Part shown: positions 30,101 to 38,357 of the stretch, one piece after another
Layout of the letters: every line of letters starts with the position of its first letter
Position numbering within the stretch: the stretch's first letter is position 1
Assembly (NCBI GenBank): GCA_025929585.1
Contig: JAICPY010000020.1
Coordinates: forward strand, 1 to 53,941
Length of the DNA: 53,941 nucleotides
Origin: Steroidobacter sp.
GTDB lineage: Bacteria; Pseudomonadota; Gammaproteobacteria; Steroidobacterales; Steroidobacteraceae
Direction: 5' to 3'
The notes under the pieces: model-generated
What the model was told of the DNA's origin: nothing
Database searches by the model: none
The model's input: only the letters and a program-made list of their open reading frames with translations
Made by a program: the position numbers and the translations under genes

Positions 30101-30254
30101 CGTAACGCGTCGTCACCGAGACGACCGGGCGATCGATGTCGGGGTACTCGCGAATCGCGAGCCGATCCAGCGAGACCAACCCGAAAATCACCAACAACAG
30201 GCTGATGACCGTGGCGAAGACCGGTCGGCGAACGGATATCTCTGAAATACGCAT
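27105..30254 (-). CDS. RND (HAE1-type) efflux pump, inner-membrane subunit
   Basis: A 1049-residue AcrB-like proton antiporter, full length for the family. It begins MRISEISVRRPVFATVISL and has two similar halves, each with one membrane helix, a large periplasmic porter domain and five further helices. The proton-relay motif GLVVDDAIVVLEN in helix 4 keeps both aspartates. It should export hydrophobic or amphipathic compounds together with the adaptor encoded upstream. The C-terminus is short and charged (GTTKPSSAEVSAKSVD). No outer-membrane channel gene is present in the window, so a TolC-like protein must come from elsewhere. 85 bases separate it from the adaptor gene. Confidence 0.96.
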   Translation of the reverse strand: MRISEISVRRPVFATVISLLLVIFGLVSLDRLAIREYPDIDRPVVSVTTRYVGASAPVIETKITQAVEDSIAGIEGILKIESESEDERSQVRIEFDVSRNIDGAANDVRDRVSRIINDLPEEAEPPEILKADASADPVMFISFSSDAMSMLEITDYAERNLVDRLSTVPGVARVSIGGARRYAMRIWIDRQSLAARQLTVTDIEDALRRENIELPAGRLESRTREFSLRTVVGLETEQDFRDLVIARGADGHLVRLSEVAKVELAAENDRTYTRYNGKPGISLTIEAQSKANTLDIVHAVRAEIDRIQTGLPKGAVLTAAVDNAVAIEAALKEVLIAVAFALASVLIVIYAFLGSFRATLIPAVTIPVSIIASFTVMYAMGYSVNVLTLLGLVLAIGLVVDDAIVVLENIHRRAELGEPPLVAAVTGGKEIGFAVIATTLTLAAVFVPISFLPGDLGRLFSEFGFTLAAAVLFSALVALTLTPMMASKLPESETRRNRVAQAVDRFFKRASQIYDARLRSLIRRPWLVVGAVAVLVGLGGITFTTVPTEFAPVADVGRVFITIEGPEGSSFDYMDRQAQSLEAIIMKEMEKGDIERVTIRVPGVGGGDVRTGDVNTARAIAILKDWKERERSGREITQALLTEIRKIPGVRASGGQPGSLGRRGFGAPIQANIGGPDYQTLSVWSNKILDLARQNPGLQNVDTSYKERKPQIRVSVDRNRAAELGVSLQTVGRTLETILGSRIVTTYVDRGREYNVVLQGRDEARETITDLTNIHVRSSRGDELIPLSNVVKVEETAGAIELARFNRLRAIELSADLTEGYTMGEAVEWFEDTVARELPAGATLMWDGEAGEFTRTGQQMYFTFFFALAVVFLVLAAQFESFVHPLIIMVTVPLALLGAVFGLKLYGMTINIFSQIAVIMLIGIAAKNGVLIVEFANQLRDRGVEFIEAITKAAETRLRPVLMTSLCTAFGSLPLLFASGAGAEQRQPIGVVVFYGTIVSVFLTLFAVPAVYSIVARRTRSPQHMSRMLDRLMGTTKPSSAEVSAKSVD

Positions 30255-30339
30255 GGGTCAAACTTCGAGCCGCGGGTCGATTGGGAAGTTCAAGCTCGAT
30301 GCAGCGGAGCCATCGTGACGGCGTTGGGCTGGGGCCATC

Positions 30340-31422
30340 TCAGCTACTCGCAGGCAAGCTCTGTAGTTCTTCGCGAACACGCGTGCCTTCGCGCACGTTC
30401 TGCGTCCCCTCGACGACGACATGTTCCTGTTCGCGCAAACCTTCCAGAATCTCTACTTCGCCGGGTCGCCGGCGCCCTATGCGAACTTCTCTGCGCTCGA
30501 CGATGTCATCGTTCACGACAAAGACAAACGTCTTGCCTTGCTCGGGAACGAGGGCCGCTTCGGGAACCAACAGCGCAGGCTTCGGCTCACCTTGCAATGC
30601 GACTGTCATGAACATCCCGGGACGAAGCACACCTTCCTTGTTCGGGATTTCAGCTCGTACCGTTATCGATCGCGTCACCGGATCCACTCGGGAGCCCAAA
30701 TTAGACACAATGCCCTTGAACACGCGATCCGGAAGACCGGCGGTGCGCGCCGTCACTGTCAAGCCACGCTGGAGCATGAAAATGTAGGTTTCCGGAACGG
30801 TGAAGTCGAGATTGATGATCGAAGTATCGTCGAGCGTCGTAATGACTGTTCCTGGATCCACCAAACTCCCGACGCTGACCCGGCGGAATCCAGTGCGTCC
30901 ATCGAAGCTGGCACGGATCACTGTGTCCGCCAACCGGGCCCTCGCGGCACTGACGCGTGCACGATTACCCTTCAGCGTTGCCTCGATCTGATCGAGCTGC
31001 GAAACCGAAAGCGCCTGCTGGGTATAAAGATCGCGACTGCGTTTGAATTGGTTTTCACTTTCGGCGAGCGCGGCTTCGGCTTCTTCCAAGTCGGCGCGCA
31101 CTTCGGCGCTGTCTAACTCGACGAGGACCTCGCCACGCCGCACCGTATCGCCTTCACGAAAACGAATGGCTACGACGGTGTTAGTCGTCTTGGAAGTCAC
31201 GTCCACTGACTCCTTCGCACGGGCGGTACCTACGGCTTCGACCTCGATGGCGAGCAGACGCGTGGTCGCGACCGCGCTCAGGACGGATACGGCTGGTGCA
31301 CCATCGGTGCTCACCGAATTGGCGGGGTCCTCACCCGGCCCCGAGCAGCCGACCAACCAAGGACTCGTTAGGAATATCGTACAAAGCGCAAATGTGACGC
31401 GGATCGATGTGCACATCCGCAC
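30340..31422 (-). CDS. RND efflux periplasmic adaptor (membrane fusion lipoprotein)
   Basis: A 360-residue adaptor linking the RND pump to an outer-membrane channel. The N-terminus looks like a lipoprotein signal with lipobox LVGC. The lipoyl half-motifs flank a coiled-coil hairpin (ADLEEAEAALAESENQFKR and onward), and beta-barrel and membrane-proximal domains follow (NLDFTVPETYIFML; VRAEIPNKEGVLRPGMF). It is upstream of the pump gene on the same strand, and the two form one operon. ATG codons at 31422 and 31416 are both possible; neither has a strong ribosome binding site. Confidence 0.93.
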   Translation of the reverse strand: MRMCTSIRVTFALCTIFLTSPWLVGCSGPGEDPANSVSTDGAPAVSVLSAVATTRLLAIEVEAVGTARAKESVDVTSKTTNTVVAIRFREGDTVRRGEVLVELDSAEVRADLEEAEAALAESENQFKRSRDLYTQQALSVSQLDQIEATLKGNRARVSAARARLADTVIRASFDGRTGFRRVSVGSLVDPGTVITTLDDTSIINLDFTVPETYIFMLQRGLTVTARTAGLPDRVFKGIVSNLGSRVDPVTRSITVRAEIPNKEGVLRPGMFMTVALQGEPKPALLVPEAALVPEQGKTFVFVVNDDIVERREVRIGRRRPGEVEILEGLREQEHVVVEGTQNVREGTRVREELQSLPASS

Positions 31423-31643
31423 ATGCTAACGCGACTGGGGCCAGAAGTTCGTCTCGGCTTGAGCCGGCAAACGTTTCTTTTGACATACATTTCAGTGGCC
31501 GGAGAAAAACTCACTCCGCAGGAGCATCCTGCAGCGGACCGGTCGGGGGATGATACGCCGGCCCGCACCGTGCGGAGTGAGCGAGCATCGCCTCTGCGGT
31601 TTGCCCTCTGCAATTCTGCATGGGTAACCGAAGAGGCTAGCTC

Positions 31644-32012
31644 TTAACCGCGGGGTTCTTGCTTTGTCACCTCATTCTTGGCGTAGCGGGAACGCTCCTC
31701 GCGAACTTCCATCGCGACCAGCTCACCATCACGATTCACTGTGCAGACAGCCGAGCCATAGCTCGCGCCGCTGCGTCGACCCTTAGCCGAAACTTCAATC
31801 GTCGAAGCCTGGGGGAAATTCCAGGGGTTTGCGCTGACGTCTCGTTTGACGACCTTCAGCGGATGACCGGCCGGCAGTTGTTGAGCTACGAACGCATCGA
31901 TGCAAACATCCATGCCGCTCTTGTCCTTTGCCTGGAGCACCAAGGGAGAGCTCATCAAGACGGCCGCGCCGATCGCTAGTACGATTTGCTTATGCACTCG
32001 AGTATTCATCAT
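31644..32012 (-). CDS. Exported hypothetical protein (122 residues)
   Basis: I do not recognise this family. The N-terminus is a clear Sec signal (HKQIVLAIGAAVLMSSPLVLQAKD), so the mature product of about 90 residues is periplasmic or secreted. Two cysteines (CIDAF and AVCTVN) could form a disulfide. Its middle part (STIEVSAKGRRSGASYGSAVCTVNRDGEL) looks like a short beta-rich domain. AGGAG lies a few bases before the tandem ATGATG. It lies 221 bases upstream of the RND adaptor gene on the same strand but is probably a separate unit. Confidence 0.75.
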   Translation of the reverse strand: MMNTRVHKQIVLAIGAAVLMSSPLVLQAKDKSGMDVCIDAFVAQQLPAGHPLKVVKRDVSANPWNFPQASTIEVSAKGRRSGASYGSAVCTVNRDGELVAMEVREERSRYAKNEVTKQEPRG

Positions 32013-32395
32013 CGTCTCCTAATCTATCTATGAGTTGTTTGGAATCGAGACCTGCGCTTGCTGTGGTCAGCGCTAGGCCTTGGCGACAATCTAATGACGA
32101 TGCGTGAATGCTCCGCGGCAAGCCGCGTGAAACTTGCGTGAACGCGAAGAGGTAGGATTTCAGCGGCAATCCAGATCCGCGCTCCAATGCCGTGCAGTAG
32201 TACCAAAGGACGACGATTAGGCCGATCATGTGGTGGCTGCGGCTGCAGCTTGGGGCGAATTCGCATGCGCGGCCCGAATTTGATGGGAAAATCGGGGGCG
32301 GATTAGTCTCAAATCGGAATTCCCGGCTAATCGGAATTTCCGGATTGCGTCGCAGTGCGATCTGCGTGAGCTTGGCGTTTTTAAGGAGATGCTCA
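32013..32395. promoter_or_regulatory. Upstream region of the CBS gene with a 15-base direct repeat
   Basis: AATCGGAATTCCCGG (32312-32326) and AATCGGAATTTCCGG (32329-32343) repeat with a 17-base period, 53 bases before the CBS start. The spacing suggests two sites for one regulator on nearly the same face of the helix. No gene is seen in the rest of this 383-base gap. Confidence 0.4.
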
Positions 32396-32824
32396 ATGCT
32401 GCGAGTTCGGTACCTGCTGTCCTTGAAAGATCCCACAGTGTGGTCGATCGGCCCCGAAGATCCCGTGATCGAGGCAATTCAGTTGATGGCGGACAAACAT
32501 GTTGGCGCCCTGCCGGTCCTTCGCGGAACGGAATTGGTCGGCATCGTGTCCGAGCGCGACTATGCTCGGAAAGTGATTTTGCTCGGACGCTCCAGTGCGG
32601 ATACTCCCGTGTGGCAGATCATGAGCGCGCCGGTCACCACCGTGACACCAGAGGAGGAAGTGCACCGGTGTATGGAGATCATGACCGAACAACGGATCCG
32701 TCATCTACCGGTCATCGAGCGCGGCAAGATGATGGGCATGATCTCGATTGGCGATCTAGTGAAGGCGGTCATCGACGAGCAGCAGCAGACGATAGACCAA
32801 CTCGAGCGGTATATCGCTGGCTAG
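32396..32824 (+). CDS. CBS domain-pair protein
   Basis: A 142-residue stand-alone pair of CBS domains, a module that binds adenosine nucleotides or related ligands and senses energy or redox state. The first domain spans about residues 15-68 (EAIQLMADKHVGALPVL, then LVGIVSERDYARKV), and the second about 75-130 (EEVHRCMEIMTEQRIRHLPVIERGKMMGMISIGDLVKAVI). A longer open frame exists, but the ATG at 32396 has AAGGAG seven bases upstream and starts right at the domain. There is no fused enzyme domain, so it probably acts on a partner protein. Unknown target. Confidence 0.93.
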   Translation: MLRVRYLLSLKDPTVWSIGPEDPVIEAIQLMADKHVGALPVLRGTELVGIVSERDYARKVILLGRSSADTPVWQIMSAPVTTVTPEEEVHRCMEIMTEQRIRHLPVIERGKMMGMISIGDLVKAVIDEQQQTIDQLERYIAG

Positions 32825-33130
32825 CGAATACCGCCGGCGGCTGCGAGCCTACCTCGTCCGTGTCAAGTTGACTCGCGGCAAGCCAGGACGCCGGTGCCAG
32901 CCGGTTTGCAACCCATAAAGCAGTTCAATAGAGCGGTTCATCCGGGGCTGCATGGCAGGTTTGCTCGCGCGCTTCCGTGAGCGGACACAGCCTGTGTTAA
33001 GCTCCGCCCCGTACCATCTTCCGCCTCGATGCGGGCGTGGGAAAAAACATTGCACTCGTCGGCCGTACGCCGGTCTATCAATCGCGAGATCCGCGAAACA
33101 CTTCGGCCGTAAAGACTAAAGGGTAAGAAT
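32825..33130. other. 306-base gap, nothing recognised
   Basis: Between the CBS gene and the lipoprotein gene. I see no open frame with a ribosome binding site, no RNA gene and no strong hairpin; a promoter for the downstream pair must lie here. Confidence 0.5.
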
Positions 33131-34774
33131 GTGGGTTATCTACTCGGTGTCCGCCGCGTAGCGGGCGTCTTATTGATCGCCTCGCTTTCGGCTTGCAGCA
33201 GCGGCGGCGGAGAGGGCGACGAAACTCGTTCCACGCACACCAGCGTTTCGACGAATGCGATCGAATTTGCCGTGGACGCTCCGGATGCCGCGAAGCCTCC
33301 GGCGCAGACCGTCACCGCGACCTTTGGCGATGATGTTGCGCACCTTGCGATAATCCATAACGGCGCCGGAATTGCGAACGTCACTTCCGAGGTCTCAGGG
33401 CGCACCGCTGCGATCAACATCGACCCGACTGCACCGACTGACCTAGGATCCGGCATCTTCCCGGGCAGCGTGGCTATTACCGGCTACTTCTGCGCGGATG
33501 CCGCGTGCACCTCGCTCGCCGCGGGCAACACCCAAACGATCACAGTGCGCTATCAAATCTCGCCCGTGATCCAAACGGTCATGCCGTATGTCGGAACCGC
33601 CAGTGTCGCCGATACGGCGATCATTCGCGGGGTCGGATTTCGGAGTTTCGCCACTCAGGGTGTGCGTGTTGGAGCAACGGCCGCGACCGAATTCTCGATC
33701 AACAGCGATACCGAACTGCGCGTCAGTTACCCGGCCCTGGCAGCGGGTAGTTACGAGATTCAGATCGACATTCCGGAACATGAAGGCGACTTGCAATCGA
33801 GTGCTCGTCTGGTAATCGTCGATCCCACGAATTATCCCGCGCAAGCCTTGGCATATCCCACTACTGGATCGGTGTTGGAAGTCGTGTACGACGCCGAGCG
33901 CAGTGCCATCCTGGTTGCTACGGACGCCGGCGGTGGAACCGTCCATCGCTATGCTTTCGCGGAAGGCGCATGGCAAACGCCAAGTAGTGCGGTAGTGAGC
34001 GAATTGCGAGACATTACGCTATCGACGCAGGGCGAGCGTTTGCTCACCCTAACTCAACGCAGTTTGATCCTTGCCGACCCGACGACGCTCGCCGCCGAGA
34101 CGACGATTGCCGCCGAGGGTCTGGATAGCGGAGTTACGTTGAAGAACATTGCGATCACCAATGAAGATCGCGCATTCGTGACGACGGGACAATCCACCAG
34201 TGGTGCCACACCGATTTACCTGTATTCAGGAAGGCAAGCCACTCTGATCGAGACCTCACAAACGTTGAACAACGCGACACCGACTCCTGCAGGCCAGGGG
34301 TCTTCGATCGTATTCATCCAAGGACACTCCACCTTGACCAGCGCTCCGCCGGTGTTCTTGTTCGCGACAGGCGCGGCGCAATTTCAGCCGCTCGGTGTAT
34401 CGCTGAACCAGAACGCCATCGCGCCTGTGGTAGACAAGGCTGGACGTCGCGCCATACTCAATGGAACCCGGGTACACGGTACTACCGAAACGGAGAGCTT
34501 CGCGCTGCTGGGCACCTTGCCCGCGACGACCGTGGCATTAGCTGTCAATAAAGCCGGCTCGCGCGCCTACACATACGACTCCGCAGCGGCCGGAATTCTG
34601 GTGTTCGATATTTCGGCCGACCGCGATGAGGCCGCTTATGCTGCTCTGGGGGCGGCGGTGCCGCTCGCCGGCGATCCTGGAGCAAGTCCCAAAATGACCA
34701 TCAGCCCGGATGACAAAACGCTATTTGTTGCCGGTAGCGCTCGGCTGGTGATTCAGCCGGCGCCCGCACTGTGA
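33131..34774 (+). CDS. Lipoprotein with IPT/TIG-like and propeller-like parts, unknown function
   Basis: A 547-residue exported protein whose signal peptide ends in a lipobox (LIASLSACSSGGG), so it is lipid-anchored. Residues about 40-150 look like an immunoglobulin-type beta sandwich. Next, VIQTVMPYVGTASVADTAIIRGVGF has the form of an IPT/TIG domain (IPxxG style). The rest, from about residue 250, consists of short repeated strands like a beta-propeller (DAERSAILVATDAGGG, AVNKAGSRAYTYDSA, SPDDKTLFVAG). The start is a GTG. It overlaps the next gene by four bases (GTGA), so the two products are made together. The function is not known; surface binding or polymer handling would fit. Confidence 0.7.
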   Translation: MGYLLGVRRVAGVLLIASLSACSSGGGEGDETRSTHTSVSTNAIEFAVDAPDAAKPPAQTVTATFGDDVAHLAIIHNGAGIANVTSEVSGRTAAINIDPTAPTDLGSGIFPGSVAITGYFCADAACTSLAAGNTQTITVRYQISPVIQTVMPYVGTASVADTAIIRGVGFRSFATQGVRVGATAATEFSINSDTELRVSYPALAAGSYEIQIDIPEHEGDLQSSARLVIVDPTNYPAQALAYPTTGSVLEVVYDAERSAILVATDAGGGTVHRYAFAEGAWQTPSSAVVSELRDITLSTQGERLLTLTQRSLILADPTTLAAETTIAAEGLDSGVTLKNIAITNEDRAFVTTGQSTSGATPIYLYSGRQATLIETSQTLNNATPTPAGQGSSIVFIQGHSTLTSAPPVFLFATGAAQFQPLGVSLNQNAIAPVVDKAGRRAILNGTRVHGTTETESFALLGTLPATTVALAVNKAGSRAYTYDSAAAGILVFDISADRDEAAYAALGAAVPLAGDPGASPKMTISPDDKTLFVAGSARLVIQPAPAL

Positions 34775-35592
34775 GCCTTCGCGCCATGATCCGAAATCAC
34801 ATCGCAATCAAGGCGCCGCTGTTCGGCGCCGCACTTCTACTTGCTACCGGCGTGTTCGCGCAATCGCGAGCGGTGCAGTCGACGAACTTCGAATTGGCGG
34901 TCGAGAGCACCGATAGCGACACCTCCGGCAGCACCTCGAACGGCACCCTCGGCGCGAACCTCCGAGGCACGTTACCCCTAGGTGGACTGTTCGGCGTCTC
35001 GCTGAACGGCGAATACTCCCGGTCGAGAGTACGCACCCGAGACGTTCTAGCCATCGACGATGGGAGTAACTCCGCAATCCGCCCGTCGTGCAGTTTCGAG
35101 AACACTGGCGGCGAGGTATCGCTATTCGTGCGCAGACCTACGCTTGGAAAGATCGCGCTGAGCTACGGCATTGGACAGTTGTCCGCTGATTGCAGCGTGA
35201 ATTCCGTGTTCTTGCCGACGGGTGATGACAGCCTAGATAGCGATCGACAGCGTCTCGATGTGGATCTCTACCTGGGGAATTTCACCTTGGGCGGCTCGTA
35301 TACGGAGCTGAACTTGGACGACGCGCCGAAGCTCGAGACGACGACAATGAGCGCTTCTTGGTATCCCTTGGACAGCCTCAAGATCTCCTTATCCGGCAAC
35401 GATCAGTACGAAGAGAACACATACGGCATTTTTGTCGAGCATCAGCCGGAATTCTTGGGCAACGGTTTCGGCGTGAATATCGGCTATGCGAAGACCGATG
35501 GCGAGCCGAATACCCGCGCGATCAGCATAGGCTTGAGCTACTACTTCGGCACTAGCGTGACGTTGAAGGATCGAGATCGGCACTATCGCTAA
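34771..35592 (+). CDS. Outer-membrane beta-barrel protein, unknown function
   Basis: A 273-residue protein with a signal peptide (APLFGAALLLATGVFAQ) and then alternating hydrophobic and polar strands with aromatic girdles (FELAVEST, GVSLNGEYSRSRV, LDVDLYLGNFTLGGSYTELNL, FGVNIGYAKT, AISIGLSYYFG). This is the pattern of a small outer-membrane barrel, perhaps of ten or twelve strands. Unlike many barrels it does not end in an aromatic residue but in a charged tail, RDRHYR. The start is the GTG overlapping the lipoprotein stop, or an ATG at 34786. Coupling to the lipoprotein gene suggests a lipoprotein-barrel complex. No family name recognised. Confidence 0.7.
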   Translation: MSLRAMIRNHIAIKAPLFGAALLLATGVFAQSRAVQSTNFELAVESTDSDTSGSTSNGTLGANLRGTLPLGGLFGVSLNGEYSRSRVRTRDVLAIDDGSNSAIRPSCSFENTGGEVSLFVRRPTLGKIALSYGIGQLSADCSVNSVFLPTGDDSLDSDRQRLDVDLYLGNFTLGGSYTELNLDDAPKLETTTMSASWYPLDSLKISLSGNDQYEENTYGIFVEHQPEFLGNGFGVNIGYAKTDGEPNTRAISIGLSYYFGTSVTLKDRDRHYR

Positions 35593-35642
35593 GTGCATTC
35601 AATAGCGGCGCTCCGCCGATTCATCAGTCGAGGTCGCATCAA

Positions 35643-37898
35643 ATGTCGCGAGGGTTTGCTGGGCTGCTGATTTGCGTCCTATTCGGATGCTGCGCGACGT
35701 CCAACGCCGATGAGCCTCGCATCGATCGCCGCGCGCTCGTAACGCGGCACAATCCGAGCTTTACGCACGTCGATCCGTCCGCTCCCTTGATGGTCGGTAA
35801 TGGCGACATCGCATTGACGGCCGACATCACCGGTCTGCAAACCTTCCCTGACGAGTACTCCTCACTCGTGCCGTTGATGACCCAAGCACAGTGGGCGTGG
35901 CATAGCTTCCCGAATCCGCAAAACTTCCGCTATGAAGACAGCCTTGCCGACCTCGATGTCCGCGGCGAGAAGCGGCAATATGCATGGCTGAAGGACTGGT
36001 CCGAAGCCTCCCAGCCCCACATCGCTTGGCTTCGGGAGAACCCGCACCGATTCTCGCTCGGCCGTTTGTCTCTGCACTTGACGACGAGCAAGGACAAGCC
36101 CGCTACCTTCGGCGATTTGTCCGAAACACATCAGACGCTCGACCTTTGGACAGGCGCCCTGCGAAGCCGTTTTATTTTCGAGGGCGAACAAGTCGAGGTA
36201 GACACCCGCGTTCATCCCGATCTAGACATGATCATCGTCACGCTGCGCTCGGCATTGCTCAAGAAGCAGCAACTCGGCGTCGACCTGAAATTTCCGGGCG
36301 TGGCTGCGAAGCTCAACCCCGATCCAGCGGACTGGACGCATCCTGATCGTCACCGGACTCGCATTCTCAAACGCAGCCCTCGAGGCTTGTCGCTGCAGCG
36401 GCAACTCGATGAGACACGCTACTTCGTAGATGCGCTTGCCGATCGCGATGTTTCAGCGCGTGAGATATCTCAACATCACTTTCGCTTTTTTCCCCACTCT
36501 CGCAGCGAGTCTGTCACGCTGCTCGTCTCATTCTCGAAAGAGCCGCTCAGCAACGCATTGCCTGAGGCCCGGGCGGCAAGTGAAGCCGTCACACGTCATT
36601 GGGAACGTTATTGGATGAACGGCGGCATGATCGAGTTTGCCGGGAGCACGGATCCACGGGCTGCCGAGCTCGAACGGCGTATCGTCTTGTCGCAATACCT
36701 GATGGCATTGAACGCATCAGGCACCCTGCCCCCGCAAGAGGAAGGCTTGTTCTCCAATAGTTGGAACGGCAAGTTCCACATGGAAATGCATCCCTGGCAC
36801 GCGGCGCACTTTGCGACGTGGGGCCGCACGTATCTGCTCGAGCGCAGCATGCCTTGGTATTTGGAGCATCTACCGCAAGCGAAGGCACGTGCGCAGTCAC
36901 ACGGATTGAAGGGCGCGTGGTGGCCGAAGATGGTCGGTCCGGAAGGTCGAGAGAGTCCGAGCACAGTCAATCCCTTCATCATGTGGCAACAGCCACATCC
37001 GATTTATCTAGCCGAGCTGATCTATCGAGATCGCGGCACTCCGGACATTCTGAACAAGTACCGCGATCTCGTATTCGAGACTGCCGACTTGCTGGCTTCT
37101 TTCGTCCATTTCGATGAAAAGGGCGGCGAGTACGTGCTTGGGCCGCCGGTCATTCCCGTACAAGAAGTTTTTCCTCCGCTGACGACTTTCAATCCGACGT
37201 TTGAGCTCGAGTACTATCGCTTCGGCCTTCAGACCGCGCAGGCGTGGCGGGCGCGATTGGGAATGCCGCGCAACGAGCACTGGGATCAAGTGCTCGAGAA
37301 ACTCTCGCCACTCCCACAAAAGGACGGCCTTTATCTCGCCACCGGGTCCTTCCCCGAGCTTTGGGAACAAGCACGCACACCCGCCTGCTCCGAAGGTCGC
37401 ACTTCCCCTGAGTGTTGGAACCGCGATCATCCTTCTTTCCTCGCGGCATTGGGCTTGCTGCCGGGCGAGAGTGTCGATCGCGACACCATGCGTCGCACTT
37501 TCCGCGCGGTCGAAGATCTTTGGGATCTGCGTCAGACCTGGGGTTGGGATTTCCCGATGATCGCGATGACCGCCACTCGACTGCATGAGCCGGAAAAAGC
37601 AATCGATTTCTTGTTCTATCCTTCGAAGAACAACCAATTCGGGACTACGGGCATGACTCCTCGCGTGCATCTCGAGGAGCACGCGCTTCAATTCGTCCCT
37701 GGGCCTGGCACAAAGTCAGGTCCCGATGGGCCGGGCTATCGCCGTGCCGCAGAAACTTACTTTCCTTCGAACGGTAGTTTGTTGCTCGCCATTGGATTAA
37801 TGGCAGCTGGGTGGGACGGCGATGAAACGGTCCGTCCAGGCTTTCCGAAGAACGGCAAGTGGGTCGTGCGACACGAGGGAATACGGCCGCTGCCGTAA
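35643..37898 (+). CDS. Six-hairpin glycosidase-like lipoprotein
   Basis: A 751-residue exported enzyme with lipobox LFGC in its signal peptide. The N-terminal ~300 residues form a beta-rich domain opening with VGNGDIALTADITGLQTF, comparable to the GNG start of GH65/GH95 enzymes. From about residue 320 an alpha-rich catalytic domain follows with SNSWNGKFHMEMHPWHAAHFATWGR, ending in a long helical part (TWGWDFPMIAMTATRL). These features fit the alpha/alpha six-barrel clan. Likely catalytic acids are in HMEMHP and one of several later Asp/Glu residues. Substrate unknown; its neighbours point to plant polysaccharide side chains. The specific GH family is not assigned. Confidence 0.7.
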   Translation: MSRGFAGLLICVLFGCCATSNADEPRIDRRALVTRHNPSFTHVDPSAPLMVGNGDIALTADITGLQTFPDEYSSLVPLMTQAQWAWHSFPNPQNFRYEDSLADLDVRGEKRQYAWLKDWSEASQPHIAWLRENPHRFSLGRLSLHLTTSKDKPATFGDLSETHQTLDLWTGALRSRFIFEGEQVEVDTRVHPDLDMIIVTLRSALLKKQQLGVDLKFPGVAAKLNPDPADWTHPDRHRTRILKRSPRGLSLQRQLDETRYFVDALADRDVSAREISQHHFRFFPHSRSESVTLLVSFSKEPLSNALPEARAASEAVTRHWERYWMNGGMIEFAGSTDPRAAELERRIVLSQYLMALNASGTLPPQEEGLFSNSWNGKFHMEMHPWHAAHFATWGRTYLLERSMPWYLEHLPQAKARAQSHGLKGAWWPKMVGPEGRESPSTVNPFIMWQQPHPIYLAELIYRDRGTPDILNKYRDLVFETADLLASFVHFDEKGGEYVLGPPVIPVQEVFPPLTTFNPTFELEYYRFGLQTAQAWRARLGMPRNEHWDQVLEKLSPLPQKDGLYLATGSFPELWEQARTPACSEGRTSPECWNRDHPSFLAALGLLPGESVDRDTMRRTFRAVEDLWDLRQTWGWDFPMIAMTATRLHEPEKAIDFLFYPSKNNQFGTTGMTPRVHLEEHALQFVPGPGTKSGPDGPGYRRAAETYFPSNGSLLLAIGLMAAGWDGDETVRPGFPKNGKWVVRHEGIRPLP

Positions 37899-37903
37899 CT
37901 AAC

Positions 37904-38001
37904 GCGGTGATGACGTGATGAGGTAATAAGGTGATGGTGATAACGACAGAAGGAAGCTGCGCTCTGCCTTCATCAGCTCATCGCCCCATCACCGCATCAC
38001 G
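37904..38001. repeat. Inverted repeat with GTGATGA-type arms
   Basis: The left arm at 37904-37943 (GCGGTGATGACGTGATGAGG and onward) pairs with the right arm at 37966-38001 (CATCACCGCATCACG and its neighbours). Between them: CGACAGAAGGAAGCTGCGCTCTGCC, close to the spacer of the 39237 element. The right arm overlaps the end of the minus-strand gene by a few bases. Confidence 0.8.
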
Positions 38002-38203
38002 TCTTAGTGCCTGCCTTCTCCAATGATGCGTTCAGGGCCACCGCCAACGCTGCTTGCCCGCTGACTAGATCTTTCCAGGCAAGCTCTTGTCCCTTGCGTT
38101 TGCCCTTAGCAGTGAGTTTCAGACCCTCAGGCGAGAGGGTCACGATGAATGCCTCACCGTCGATCTCTATCTCGCGTTTCAACACCTTTTCCAACTTTGT
38201 CAT
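37997..38203 (-). CDS. Hypothetical small protein (68 residues)
   Basis: MTKLEKVLKREIEIDGEAFIVTLSPEGLKLTAKGKRKGQEL and onward: a compact protein with an alternating strand pattern and a helical C-terminus (GQAALAVALNASLEKAG). The ATG at 38203 is preceded by GGGAGATGG, a good ribosome binding site, so the long open frame reaching 38563 is not used. Proteins of this type are widespread and unannotated as far as I recall; no function can be offered. It converges with the six-hairpin glycosidase gene and diverges from the methyltransferase gene. Confidence 0.75.
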   Translation of the reverse strand: MTKLEKVLKREIEIDGEAFIVTLSPEGLKLTAKGKRKGQELAWKDLVSGQAALAVALNASLEKAGTKT

Positions 38204-38357
38204 TGGCCATCTCCCTAAGTGTCGCGATGCTGAAAGAATAGCAATCGCTCGGATGCGCTGCGATTCCACCGTGTGGCGATACTTGCTCCGCCACCAAGGA
38301 ACCAACCCTTCGCGGCAATCGTTGCTCGCTGACTTGGACCAGGCATAGGACCTACAC

